From Gemmatimonadaceae bacterium (lineage in GTDB: Bacteria; Gemmatimonadota; Gemmatimonadetes; Gemmatimonadales; Gemmatimonadaceae), in the NCBI GenBank assembly GCA_025357975.1, contig JANYKY010000207.1:1-19525 (forward strand): a stretch of DNA of 19,525 nucleotides. The letters run 5' to 3'. Position numbers and translations under genes: made by a program. Below are positions 7,054 through 15,300 of the stretch, piece by piece (position 1 is the stretch's first letter; each line of letters begins with the position of its first letter). Below the pieces are notes generated by a model. The model searched no databases. It saw only the letters and a list, made by a program, of their open reading frames with translations, and was not told the DNA's origin.

Positions 7054-7863
7054 ATGATAATTGGGTCGAGCCGGTTGCGCGCCGTCCTCATTGTGGGAGC
7101 AGCAATGTTTTCAGCTTCCTGCGACAGTGGAACGCCCTCCAAAACGCATGACGATATTGCCGCCGATTCGGCCCTTGCGTCGGATCTGGCGCTCGCGAAT
7201 CGGGACACCACGCTAGTTGATTCGATCGGCGCTTATCACCCGGCCGATGCTGCGGAGCGGGATGCGGGGCCCGCTGATTCGTCCATGGTGACGGTGGTGC
7301 CCCCGACGTCCCAAGCAACGCCGGAGCCGGTCGCTCCATCGAGGAAGGCCGCATCGGTTTCGGAACCTTCCGTGAGAGTGCCGCCACCGCTGGTCGCGAA
7401 ACCGGCTCCGAAAATCGCTGCACCCGTGACGGTGGCGACGCCGTCAACGCCCGATGTCGCTCCAGCTGAGCAGCCGGCGAGGGACAATGCCGTCGCTTCT
7501 GCTGCGCCTACCAGGCGCGGGGCATCGGCTTGCAACTCGCCCGTACCGGCGGATCAGAGGGAATGCGTTCACGCGACTCTCGCGGCTGTCGACGGGAGGC
7601 TGAATAGAATTTATCGCGCGCTGATTACAGAAACGCGGCGCCAGGAACGGGTTGCGCCCGGCGGGAGTGACCCGGCCGCCGTGGAGCGTCTACGCGTCGC
7701 CCAGCGAGCGTGGCTGGTATATCGGGACACTGAGTGCCGGCGCCGCGGGCGAGGAATTGAAGGGCCATTGTGGGCACGGCCGCGCGTCAAATGCCTGGGA
7801 GAGTTTGCCGCAAGACGCGCAAACGAACTGGCGGACAACTTCAGCCGGTTGACTGCCCACTAA
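7054..7863 (+). CDS. Lipoprotein with Pro/Ala stalk and C-terminal LprI-like (DUF1311) domain
   Basis: 269 residues in three parts. An export signal runs to FSASC (Cys23, a slightly atypical lipobox). A roughly 130-residue low-complexity stalk, rich in Pro, Ala, Val and Ser, spans about 25-155. The C-terminal domain (about 158-268) has Cys160, Cys171, Cys228 and Cys247 and the family pattern ADQRECVHATLAAVDGRLN ... RLRVAQRAWLVYRDTECR. That domain matches the LprI/YecT-type family, some members of which inhibit lysozyme. The four Cys could form two disulfides outside the cytoplasm. The stalk would let the domain reach across the periplasm or away from the membrane. GGAG lies six bases before the ATG. 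Its end overlaps the convergent DUF2007 gene by 23 bases. Confidence 0.82.
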   Translation: MIIGSSRLRAVLIVGAAMFSASCDSGTPSKTHDDIAADSALASDLALANRDTTLVDSIGAYHPADAAERDAGPADSSMVTVVPPTSQATPEPVAPSRKAASVSEPSVRVPPPLVAKPAPKIAAPVTVATPSTPDVAPAEQPARDNAVASAAPTRRGASACNSPVPADQRECVHATLAAVDGRLNRIYRALITETRRQERVAPGGSDPAAVERLRVAQRAWLVYRDTECRRRGRGIEGPLWARPRVKCLGEFAARRANELADNFSRLTAH

Positions 7864-8065
7864 GCAGGGCGAGGGCCACTTCGACGTCCGACTCTTTCAC
7901 GACGAGCCGGATTGGGTGCATCGCGTTGAGGTACGGGAGCATTCCTGCGGCGTTGTCGCCGATAATAGACGCGTCGATTCCATTTGCGTCTAGCACAGCT
8001 TCGGCGAGTCGCGCTTCCATGTCATTCTGGAATGTGCCAATGACAAACAGATGATCGTCACGCAT
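7841..8065 (-). CDS. DUF2007-family small protein
   Basis: About 74 residues from the ATG at 8063-8065, matching the DUF2007 (putative prokaryotic signal-transducing) pattern: FVIGTFQNDMEARLAEAVLDANGI, then SIIGDNAAGMLPY, ending RLVVKESDVEVALALL. The family is a small alpha/beta fold of unknown biochemical role. AAGG lies five bases before this ATG. A GTG at 8114-8116 would add 17 unconserved residues; it has GGAG nine bases upstream and lies four bases after the EF-G2 stop, so it remains possible. Either way it is the downstream partner of the EF-G2 gene in one transcript. Confidence 0.8.
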   Translation of the reverse strand: MRDDHLFVIGTFQNDMEARLAEAVLDANGIDASIIGDNAAGMLPYLNAMHPIRLVVKESDVEVALALLSGQSTG

Positions 8066-8120
8066 TAGAACCTTGAGCCGGGGGGAATAAAAAACAGGAC
8101 TGGTGGCAACAGACACTCCG

Positions 8121-10223
8121 CTATTCTCCAGCGGCTTCTCTCGTCCCGCGATTCTCTGCTACGATCCGTTGGCTCGCTTCAGCCGGCATTTGCTCGTAAC
8201 CCTTGAATCGCTGCGCGAACATCCCATGTCCGTGCGTTTTCGAAAACAAGTCTGTCGCGTACAGATGCATTTCACCTTGTGGAACGACAGCGCGGACCTT
8301 TGACTTGCCACCCGGCACTGGATCTGTGCCAAGTATGTGTCCACGCCGCGCAGAAATGTCGCCGAGTACGTCGCCGAGATAGACGTCCGGGGTCATCACA
8401 TCGATTTCATCGAGAGGCTCGAGCAGAACCGGCCTGCACTTCTGGGCGACTGTCTTGAACGCGAGGATACCGGCGAGCTTGAACGACATCTCGTTCGAGT
8501 CGACAGAGTGATATGAGCCGTCGAAAACCTCGACTGTAAAATCAACCATCGGATAACCCGCGAGAACTCCGCGGGCAGATGCTTCCTGCACACCACGGTC
8601 GACGGCCGGAATGAATTTGCTGGGGATGGCTCCGCCGACGACAGCATTCACGAAGTTGTAGCCTGCGCCCCGCGACGTCGGCGACATTCGAACCCAGCAG
8701 TCACCGAATTGTCCTTTGCCGCCGCTCTGCTTCCTGTGTCGTCCCTGGCCTTCGGACTTCGCAAGGATTGTTTCGCGATAGGCGATCTGCGGTTTTCTCA
8801 ACTCACCAGTAACGCCATAGTGACGCTTCAGGCGCGCCATCGCGACATCGAGATGCCGCTCGCCCAGGCCTGCGACGATCGTCTCATGAGTTTCGGCATT
8901 GTAGTGCGTCTGAAAACACGCATCTTCGTCGTGCAGCCGGTGCAAGCCCTGTTGAAGTTTTTCCTCTTCGCCGCGCGCGGCCGCATGAACCGCGTAAACG
9001 ACCCTCGGCTCGGGGAAAGCGATTTCAGGGAGCCGCACTGGATGCTCGCGCGTAGACAGCGTGTCGTTGGTGTGACTGTTCCTGAGCTTGGCGACGCAGC
9101 CGATATCACCGGGGTGAAGGATCTGCACTTCGATTCGGTCTTTGCCCTGAGGAATTGCGAGATGAGTCATCTTCTCGGTGTGTCCTCGGGTCGCGTTATA
9201 CACTTCCATGCCGTTGGTCAAAGTTCCGGAAAAGATTCGGAAGAATGACACGTCGCCGACGTGCGGTTCGGAGTGCGTCTTGAACACGTGTGCTACAAAC
9301 GGTCCCTTGTCGTCCGCGTGAATCTCGACGGTGTGATCGCCTTCGGCGCCGACAAACGCGTGCAGCTCTTCCATCTCGAATGCAGAAGGCATCAGCTCGA
9401 CGATCTTGGTGAGCAGCGCCTGGGTACCATACGTGAGATCGGACGAGCAGCAGAAAAGAGGGAACAGCTCCTGTCGTTTCATCGCTTCCTTCATCGCATT
9501 GAGCGCGTCCGCCCGATCGATCTGCTCGCCGCCAAGGTATTTCTCGAGGAGAATGTCATCAGTTGCGGCGATGCCTTCGATCAACTGCTCGTAATACTTG
9601 TCGAATAGAGCCTGATGCTCTGCGGGAATGTCTACTTCGTCGTACTCGCCGGATTTCGTGCCGCGCTTGAAGATGTGCGCTTTCTTGTCGAACAGGTTGA
9701 GGATGCCGTGGAATTCAGCGCCTTCACCAATCGGAACCTCGACGGGGATCACGCCGGTGTTGAGGCTGGACTTGATGCCGTCGAGGACACCATCGAAGGA
9801 TGCGTGCTCCTTGTCCATCATCGAGGCAACGAAGAGGACGGGATCCTTGCGCTCGATCGCTTCATTGAACATCCGTGTCGTGCCGACTTCGACACCGGCG
9901 GTTGCACTGACTACGACAAGCGCGCCATCGGCAGCGGTAAGCCCCGCGATTGCTTCGCCCTGGAAATCGGAGTAACCCGGCGTGTCGAGGAGGTTGATCT
10001 TCGTGTCCATCCATTCGGCGTGGCCGCAGGCGAGGCCGATGGAAAATCCGCGGGCGGTTTCTTCGGGGTCGAAGTCGGTAAGGGCATTTCCGTCTTTGAC
10101 CGAGCCGTGCCGTCGGGATGCACCCGAAACAAAAGCGAGGGCGTCGACCAGTGTGGTCTTGCCACTCGCTCCGTGTCCAACGACGGCGATGTTGCGTATG
10201 TCCTGGCTTTTGTACTCGCGCAT
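8121..10223 (-). CDS. Elongation factor G-like translational GTPase (EF-G2 type)
   Basis: 700 residues with all five EF-G domains. The G domain has P-loop GHGASGKT (16-23), switch I with RGFSIGLA and DTPGYSDF (80-87). Domain II (about 305-390) is followed by domains III-V with the domain IV loop region GKGQFGDCWVRM and a C-terminal LGDVLGDISARRGHI block. The GHGxSGKT P-loop and the shortened sequence place it with EF-G2 paralogues rather than canonical FusA. The NKxD guanine-recognition box reads SMMD at 134-137, lacking both Asn and Lys. EF-G2 proteins may act in translocation under special conditions, but the role here is unknown. GGAG lies eight bases before the ATG. The DUF2007 gene follows closely. 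Confidence 0.93.
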   Translation of the reverse strand: MREYKSQDIRNIAVVGHGASGKTTLVDALAFVSGASRRHGSVKDGNALTDFDPEETARGFSIGLACGHAEWMDTKINLLDTPGYSDFQGEAIAGLTAADGALVVVSATAGVEVGTTRMFNEAIERKDPVLFVASMMDKEHASFDGVLDGIKSSLNTGVIPVEVPIGEGAEFHGILNLFDKKAHIFKRGTKSGEYDEVDIPAEHQALFDKYYEQLIEGIAATDDILLEKYLGGEQIDRADALNAMKEAMKRQELFPLFCCSSDLTYGTQALLTKIVELMPSAFEMEELHAFVGAEGDHTVEIHADDKGPFVAHVFKTHSEPHVGDVSFFRIFSGTLTNGMEVYNATRGHTEKMTHLAIPQGKDRIEVQILHPGDIGCVAKLRNSHTNDTLSTREHPVRLPEIAFPEPRVVYAVHAAARGEEEKLQQGLHRLHDEDACFQTHYNAETHETIVAGLGERHLDVAMARLKRHYGVTGELRKPQIAYRETILAKSEGQGRHRKQSGGKGQFGDCWVRMSPTSRGAGYNFVNAVVGGAIPSKFIPAVDRGVQEASARGVLAGYPMVDFTVEVFDGSYHSVDSNEMSFKLAGILAFKTVAQKCRPVLLEPLDEIDVMTPDVYLGDVLGDISARRGHILGTDPVPGGKSKVRAVVPQGEMHLYATDLFSKTHGHGMFAQRFKGYEQMPAEASQRIVAENRGTREAAGE

Positions 10224-10258
10224 GAATTGGTCTCCGCGAGGGTGAGAATCGCTGACTA

Positions 10259-10274
10259 TGCAGTTTGTACTGCA
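10259..10274. promoter_or_regulatory. Palindrome in the EF-G2 leader
   Basis: TGCAGT-TTGT-ACTGCA, a perfect 6-bp dyad 36 bases upstream of the EF-G2 start. It is either an operator or a leader hairpin; nothing else in the sequence distinguishes these. Confidence 0.4.
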
Positions 10275-10324
10275 CGGCTCGTACTAGATATTCGAAACGG
10301 TGAAAGGCCGTCAGAAAACGACAT

Positions 10325-10442
10325 ACACGGATCAACAACGTGGAACGGCCATCAGGGGCAAAAAACGAATGATTAATGTTCGCCCTGATCCGTGTTGGGC
10401 GTTGCTCTTTTCTCAATGAACAACTTGCGCGTTGCCCCTGAT
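10325..10442. repeat. Nested inverted repeats in the intergenic region
   Basis: ACACGGATCA (10325-10334) pairs with TGATCCGTGT (10386-10395), and ATCAGGGGCAA (10351-10361) pairs with TTGCCCCTGAT (10432-10442). The arms interleave, so the two hairpins are mutually exclusive or would make a pseudoknot-like fold. The right halves are also near direct repeats (GCCCTGATCCG / GCCCCTGATCTG). No open frame is present. It may be a REP-like or decayed mobile element, or a structured transcript. Confidence 0.55.
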
Positions 10443-10587
10443 CTGGAAGAATACCGAGCCGATTTGGGGCGGCCTTACGCGCACAATGGAACAGCAACAA
10501 ATTCTGGGTTGTCCATCTCCCTCGCGTAGTTCGCCCAAAAAAACGACGGGGCAGACGGCTGAATCTTGAGGCGACCTATCAGCGCCA

Positions 10588-10625
10588 GTCCGCCCAAGTC
10601 CGCTCCAAATCCGCCCAATCCGCGG
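10588..10625. repeat. Phased TCCGC repeats
   Basis: TCCGC occurs at 10589, 10599, 10610 and 10619, about one helical turn apart. The right part (CGCTCCAAATCCGCC, then CAATCCGCGG) is nearly the same as 16624-16649 in the inverted-repeat element, where the sequence is CGTTCCGGATCCGCC, then CCAATCCGCGG. This suggests a dispersed repeat family. Confidence 0.55.
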
Positions 10626-10725
10626 CTAAAAATTTATCCCAGCGTCCCCTTGGACCGTTGCGTCACGCATACGAGTACGTGCTCTAGACGCGGATCTCAC
10701 ATACAAGCGCCTCTCGCACGCGCTA

Positions 10726-11073
10726 TCAACGAAGAATGAAATAGTAGAGCACAGCGTTAAGGCCAAACACAAACACACCCAGGAGTATGTGATTCCGTCG
10801 TGATTGGGCCGGATCAAATCGCCTACGCAGCACATGGTGCTGAAGAAACCCCTCATCGTACGGAACGCGCCCACCGCGGATCCACGCGTTTTTCTCCCAC
10901 GGTGTAAGAGGGCAGCCGAGGTCGCATCCCATTGTCGCTATCGCCCACACGACTGCCGCGACGTGAACCCAGATGAGGTACGGCCAACGCAGAACGGCCA
11001 GCGCGCCGAGTACTACCCAGACCGTGTACGCGATGTGGATGAACGCGACAAAGCGGGCGAGCAAACGCCACAT
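10726..11073 (-). CDS. DUF2784-family membrane protein
   Basis: 115 residues with hydrophobic segments at about 5-27, 32-49 and 96-114. The family hallmark GCDLGCPLTPWEKNAW lies in the loop after the second segment, with two Cys in close spacing, followed by a conserved His-containing region (EGFLQHH). Function is unknown in the family. The ATG is preceded by GCGGGTAATCCCGC, so the ribosome-binding region can form a 5-bp hairpin and no clear Shine-Dalgarno sequence is exposed. The VOC gene ends 46 bases upstream on the same strand, so the two may be co-transcribed. Confidence 0.85.
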   Translation of the reverse strand: MWRLLARFVAFIHIAYTVWVVLGALAVLRWPYLIWVHVAAVVWAIATMGCDLGCPLTPWEKNAWIRGGRVPYDEGFLQHHVLRRRFDPAQSRRNHILLGVFVFGLNAVLYYFILR

Positions 11074-11119
11074 CGCGGGATTACCCGCCGGCGAAAGCGG
11101 GCCGGCATTCGGATTCAGC

Positions 11120-11506
11120 TCAGGAGACAGTTGACGCGTCGAAGTGAGGGTTCTCGATTATACCGATCTGGTTCCCGAACGGATCTAATACCGTTGCCAC
11201 CTTGATACCATCGCCGACTTCGGTCACGGGGCTCGAGAGTGTGGCCCCGTTTGCAACAATGTTTGCCACCGCATCGTCGGCATTATCCACTCCCCAGAAA
11301 ACGACCGACCCGCCGGCGCCACGTCCTTTGGCGTTCGGATCGAGACCCAGCTCAAAGCCTCCGATTCTGTAACCAACGTAGAAAGGCTCGTCGAAATACG
11401 GCTTCACTCCGAACGCCTTTGTATACCATGCTTTCGCCCGGCGGAGGTCATCGACGGCGTAGATCGCGGTGCGAAGACCTTTGAAAACAGGTGCTGAATC
11501 TGCCAT
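11120..11506 (-). CDS. VOC-superfamily (glyoxalase/bleomycin-resistance fold) protein
   Basis: 128 residues, a single VOC module. FKGLRTAIYAVDDLRRAKAW gives the first beta-alpha unit, followed by YTKAFGVKP, VGYRIGGFELGLD, DDAVANIVANGA, VATVLDPFGNQIGIIENP. Metal-ligand candidates are the final Glu (IIEN) and residues of the first strand, but the His usual in glyoxalase I is not obvious, so the reaction is unassigned. I choose the ATG at 11504-11506, with AGAGG nine bases upstream, over a TTG nine bases further on. It is divergent from the TauE/SafE-like gene. Confidence 0.85.
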   Translation of the reverse strand: MADSAPVFKGLRTAIYAVDDLRRAKAWYTKAFGVKPYFDEPFYVGYRIGGFELGLDPNAKGRGAGGSVVFWGVDNADDAVANIVANGATLSSPVTEVGDGIKVATVLDPFGNQIGIIENPHFDASTVS

Positions 11507-11584
11507 GCTTATCAACCTCTACCTGAGTCTCACCTGAATATTGCGGGACTTTTCGCCCGCCGCCACACCTGACAGGAGCGCGGA

Positions 11585-11938
11585 GTGCAACTGATTTTCG
11601 TTGGAATAGGGCTGGTCGCCGGCGTTCTCTCCGGAATTTTCGGGATCGGCGGCGGGATCGTCATCGTTCCCTCACTCATCCTTGTTGCCGGACTCGCGCC
11701 GCTGGTTGCCACCGGCACATCTCTCGCCGCGCTCCTGCTTCCAGTCGGCGTGCTCGGCGCATACGAGTACTATAGAAAGGGCCACCTGAATATCGGGGCG
11801 GCGCTCTGGATCGCATTGGGATTGTTTTTCGGTGTATACGTCGGTGCGCGTTTGGCGCAGCACCTGTCGGCCGCTCAGCTCAAGCGGGGGTTCGCAATAT
11901 TCCTCGTAATTGTCGCCGGTAGAATCTGGTTCAGCTGA
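11585..11938 (+). CDS. Half-size TauE/SafE-family membrane protein
   Basis: 117 residues, almost entirely hydrophobic, with about four helices and the TauE/SafE signature GIFGIGGGIVIVPSLIL near residues 17-33 and LVATGTSLAALLLPV after it. Full family members (sulfite/organosulfonate export) have about 250 residues built from two such repeats; this one has a single repeat. It ends naturally at RIWFS with a hydrophobic last helix rather than by a visible break. It may act as a homodimer. The start is GTG with AGGAG seven bases upstream. It is convergent with the small lipoprotein gene, nine bases away. Confidence 0.85.
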   Translation: MQLIFVGIGLVAGVLSGIFGIGGGIVIVPSLILVAGLAPLVATGTSLAALLLPVGVLGAYEYYRKGHLNIGAALWIALGLFFGVYVGARLAQHLSAAQLKRGFAIFLVIVAGRIWFS

Positions 11939-11947
11939 AGTAAAGCC

Positions 11948-12331
11948 TCAGCCACAACCCTCTACGTATTCAACTGCCGGCAGCGTACCCGATCGGTAGT
12001 TGATGACTTTTTTCCCATCGGTCTCGAACGACGGCCGAACTTCGACGCCCGGATACAATGTCCTGATGCGACTCTCGGCGTCACCAATCTTCGCGCCTTC
12101 GGCAGTCCCGATGTCACTGCCGGCCTGAACTTCCACACGGGAGATTCGGCCGCTTTCAACCATGAACGCGAGATGCTTCGGGGCCGACTTCGGCCTGACG
12201 TAGCCGCACTCGCCGAGTTTCGCAATGACTTTGGCGGAGCTTCTCGTATCGTCCTGCGGCGGCCTCTGTGTATCCGATCTGCAAGCCGCAATCGTGATAG
12301 CAACAAAAGGCCAGAGACCGTTGATTCGCAT
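11948..12331 (-). CDS. Small lipoprotein of unknown function
   Basis: 127 residues with a short lipoprotein signal (FVAITIAACRS, Cys17). The mature part contains CGYVRPKSAPKHLAFMVESG, ISRVEVQAGSDIGTAEGAKIGDAESRIRTLYPG and a C-terminal VEGCG. The pattern of strand, IGDAESRIR helix and YPG turn recalls small secreted domains in which a helix follows a beta-strand, but I cannot name the family. The ATG lies 9 bases after the stop of the BNR-repeat gene on the same strand, so it is probably the second gene of that operon. Confidence 0.75.
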   Translation of the reverse strand: MRINGLWPFVAITIAACRSDTQRPPQDDTRSSAKVIAKLGECGYVRPKSAPKHLAFMVESGRISRVEVQAGSDIGTAEGAKIGDAESRIRTLYPGVEVRPSFETDGKKVINYRSGTLPAVEYVEGCG

Positions 12332-12340
12332 CTTTCGTTT

Positions 12341-15300
12341 CTAATGGTTATCCGCAACGGGACTCTGGCCGGCAGCTGCGAGGAGTTTGTTGATCGCCGG
12401 AATGCGTTGCCCCGTGATGGCACGAAGCGCAGCGAGTTGAGTGTCCAGATCTGCGGAGAGCTGCCGAAACACGACGTATGAAGCAGCGGTTGGGCGGGAG
12501 TCGCCGCGTTCGACACTTTCCTTCAACGCCGTCAATCGATCATTGAGCTTGATCGGAAAATTCAGGGGATCCTGTCCGCTGCGGTTCCGCGTTTGATAAA
12601 GTGATTCCTCAATACGCGTGAGGTCGGTCACCACCGGCGTTATTGCAGTTCGGATTTCCGGACGCGAGGTCGTCGCGGCTCTTTGCGCGAGCTGCGCACG
12701 GAGGGACCTGATCCTGATCACCGATTGATTGGCGTCGTTGATTCGCGAAGTGATTCTGGACGCGAGGGTAAACTGCTCCCGCAGATCTTCGTCAGTGACT
12801 CCAGTCAATCGCGCGTCTTTCCGAATAGTGAACGGCTTGGTCTGTGTCATTCCATTCGCGCTAACGCGCACCTGATAATGTCCAGCTAATGCCATTGGGC
12901 CCGCCGTCGCGTTTCCTCCCCAGATGATCATGCAATCGAATCCAACGGCTCCTGGATAGCGGCCGTCCCATTCAAACGAATTCACGCCGGCTTTGGTCGG
13001 CGTGCGCGGATCAGTGCGCAACGGAACCGTGCAGCCCGGTACCGCCGATTTGGGCGGCTTGATCGCGCTGTCAGCCGGCACTCCCGTGTAGGTCTTGATC
13101 AGCTTGCCCGTCGCGTCGAGGATATCGATGCGAACATTGTCCGCGCGTCTGCCGAGGTAGAACTGGAATGTCGGCGGATCGACGTTGCGCGTTGATGTCG
13201 AGGGTGTGAAGAGGTGCAATGGTGCGTGAGACATAGATGGTGACATCTCGCGGAGCGCGGTGATGTCATGCAGTACGTACATCGATCTTCCATGCGTCGC
13301 GATAACGACGTCATTGCCTGTGAGCGCGATATCCGGGACCTGCACATCGGGAAGATTCCGTGAAAGCGATTGCCAACGCGCGCCGTCGTCGAACGACACA
13401 TAGATCCCATGCTCGGTGCCGGCGTACAACAATCCGGGTCGCTTCAGGTCTTCGCGGATGACGTGCGTATAATCGTCATTGCGAATTCCGCTGACAATTT
13501 TCGTCCAGCTCTTCCCGAAGTCCGTGGTCTTGTAGAGATAGGGCCTTCGATCGTCGAGCTGATACCGTTTGGCCGCGAGATACGCGGTACCTGTCGCATA
13601 CGGTGATGCGTCGATCAGGCTGATCCGAGCGAATGGAGGAATGTCCGGCGGCGTGACGTTTGTCCAGCTCTTCCCACCGTTATGGGTAATGAAGACAAGA
13701 CCGTCGTCCGATCCTGTCCAGATCGTACTGCTGTCGCGCGGCGATGGGGCGATCGTGTAAATGGTCGCGTACACTTCCGGCCCGTTCATGTCGTGAGTGA
13801 TCGGACCACCAGATTCACCAAGCGTGGTTGAATCATGACGCGTGAGATCGGGACTGATACGAGTCCACGATTGGCCTTCGTTCGTGGTCTTCCAGAGATG
13901 CTGCGAAGATGTGTAGATCACTTTCGAATCGAGCGGCGAGAAGATGATCGGGAAAGTCCACTGCCATCGCTCAGGCAATGCGCTTGCGGGTTCTCCAGAA
14001 AAGAAGCGCGGATAGACCTGTACGTCCCTGATCTGTCCGTTACGCCGGTTGTATCGTGTCAGGAGCGCTCCCTGGCTGCCCGCGTAAATGATGTCTGGGT
14101 TCGCCGGGTTCGGAGCTATGTATCCGCTCTCTCCACCGCCGACGTCATATGCCCAGTCGCCGTTCCTATCATTTATCCCGCTGAGGTTGCGCCACCCGCT
14201 ACTCGGCACACAGAACGTTCCGGCATCCTGCTGTGCTCCGCACACGTGATAAGGAAAATCGCTGGTGACTGCAACATGGTAGACCTGTGCGGTGGGGAAG
14301 TGCAGTGAGGTCCACGTGGTTCCCCCGTTGAGCGACACAGTGCCGCCGCCATCGTTGCTTTCGACCATGCGCTCGGGGTCGTTCGGCGCAATCCACAGAT
14401 CGTGATTGTCGCCATGCGGCGGGTCGAGCGTCACGTCGAATTTTGTACCGGCGCTGTCCGAGCGGTAGATGCCCGTGTTCAGGACGTAGACGCGATCCCT
14501 GTTCTTCGGATCGGCAATGATACGTGTGTAGTAGAATGCGCGCTGGCGCAGTTTTCTCTCGTCATTCGTGCGATGCCACGAGTCGCCGCCATCGTCTGAT
14601 CGATACACTCCACCTGAGTCCGCTTCGATGATCGCGTAGATGCGTTTCGAGTCGCCGCCGGACACCGACACTCCGATTCGGCCGATGGTTCCCGACGGCA
14701 TTCCTTTCGCGCGCGTGAGCTCCGTCCACGTGTCGCCGCCGTCCCTTGACCTGAACAGTCCGCTTCCCGCGCCACCGCTCGACATCTTCCACGGAATTCT
14801 GTACGCCTGCCAAAGCGCGGCGAACATGATCTTCGGATTGTTCGGATCGATTGCTAGATCGACGGCGCCGGTTGAATCGTTTCTATATAGAATGCGCTGC
14901 CATGTCTTGCCGCCGTCCTTGGACCTGAAAATTCCACGGTCCGGATTTGGAGCCGACGGTTTTCCGAGAGCAGCGACATAAACGAGATCGGAATTCGTCT
15001 TGTCGATACGAATGCGGCCGATAGCCTGTGTGTTGTCGAGCCCCATGTGCGTCCATTTCTTTCCGCCATCGGCCGAGCGATAGACGCCGTCTCCCTGCAT
15101 GATGCTGCCGCGGAGGTCGACTTCGCCCATTCCGATATACACGACGTCCGGATTCGATTCAGAGACAGCGACGGCACCAACTGAGGAGCTGCGGATTTGC
15201 CCGTCGGTGACTGGCTTCCATGACGTGCCGCCATCGGTTGTCTTCCAGAGCCCGCCTCCTGTTGCGCCGAAGTAGTACTCGTTTGGCCTGCTGGAGCTTC

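Larger units (their letters stand above)
10224..10725. other. Gene-free 500-base region with palindromes and phased repeats
   Basis: I see no credible coding frame in this stretch between the EF-G2 and DUF2784 genes, both on the minus strand. It holds the leader palindrome at 10259, a cluster of inverted repeats at 10325-10442 and TCCGC repeats at 10588-10625. The EF-G2 promoter must lie in its left part, but no convincing -35/-10 pair can be assigned by eye. Confidence 0.6.

Noticed and set aside
9615..10376. Long plus-strand open frame opposite EF-G2
   Set aside because: It is antisense to the well-supported EF-G2 gene; no domain pattern is recognisable.
10224..10500. Small gene upstream of EF-G2
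   Set aside because: Open frames here are basic, low-information and without start signals; the sequence is instead rich in inverted repeats.
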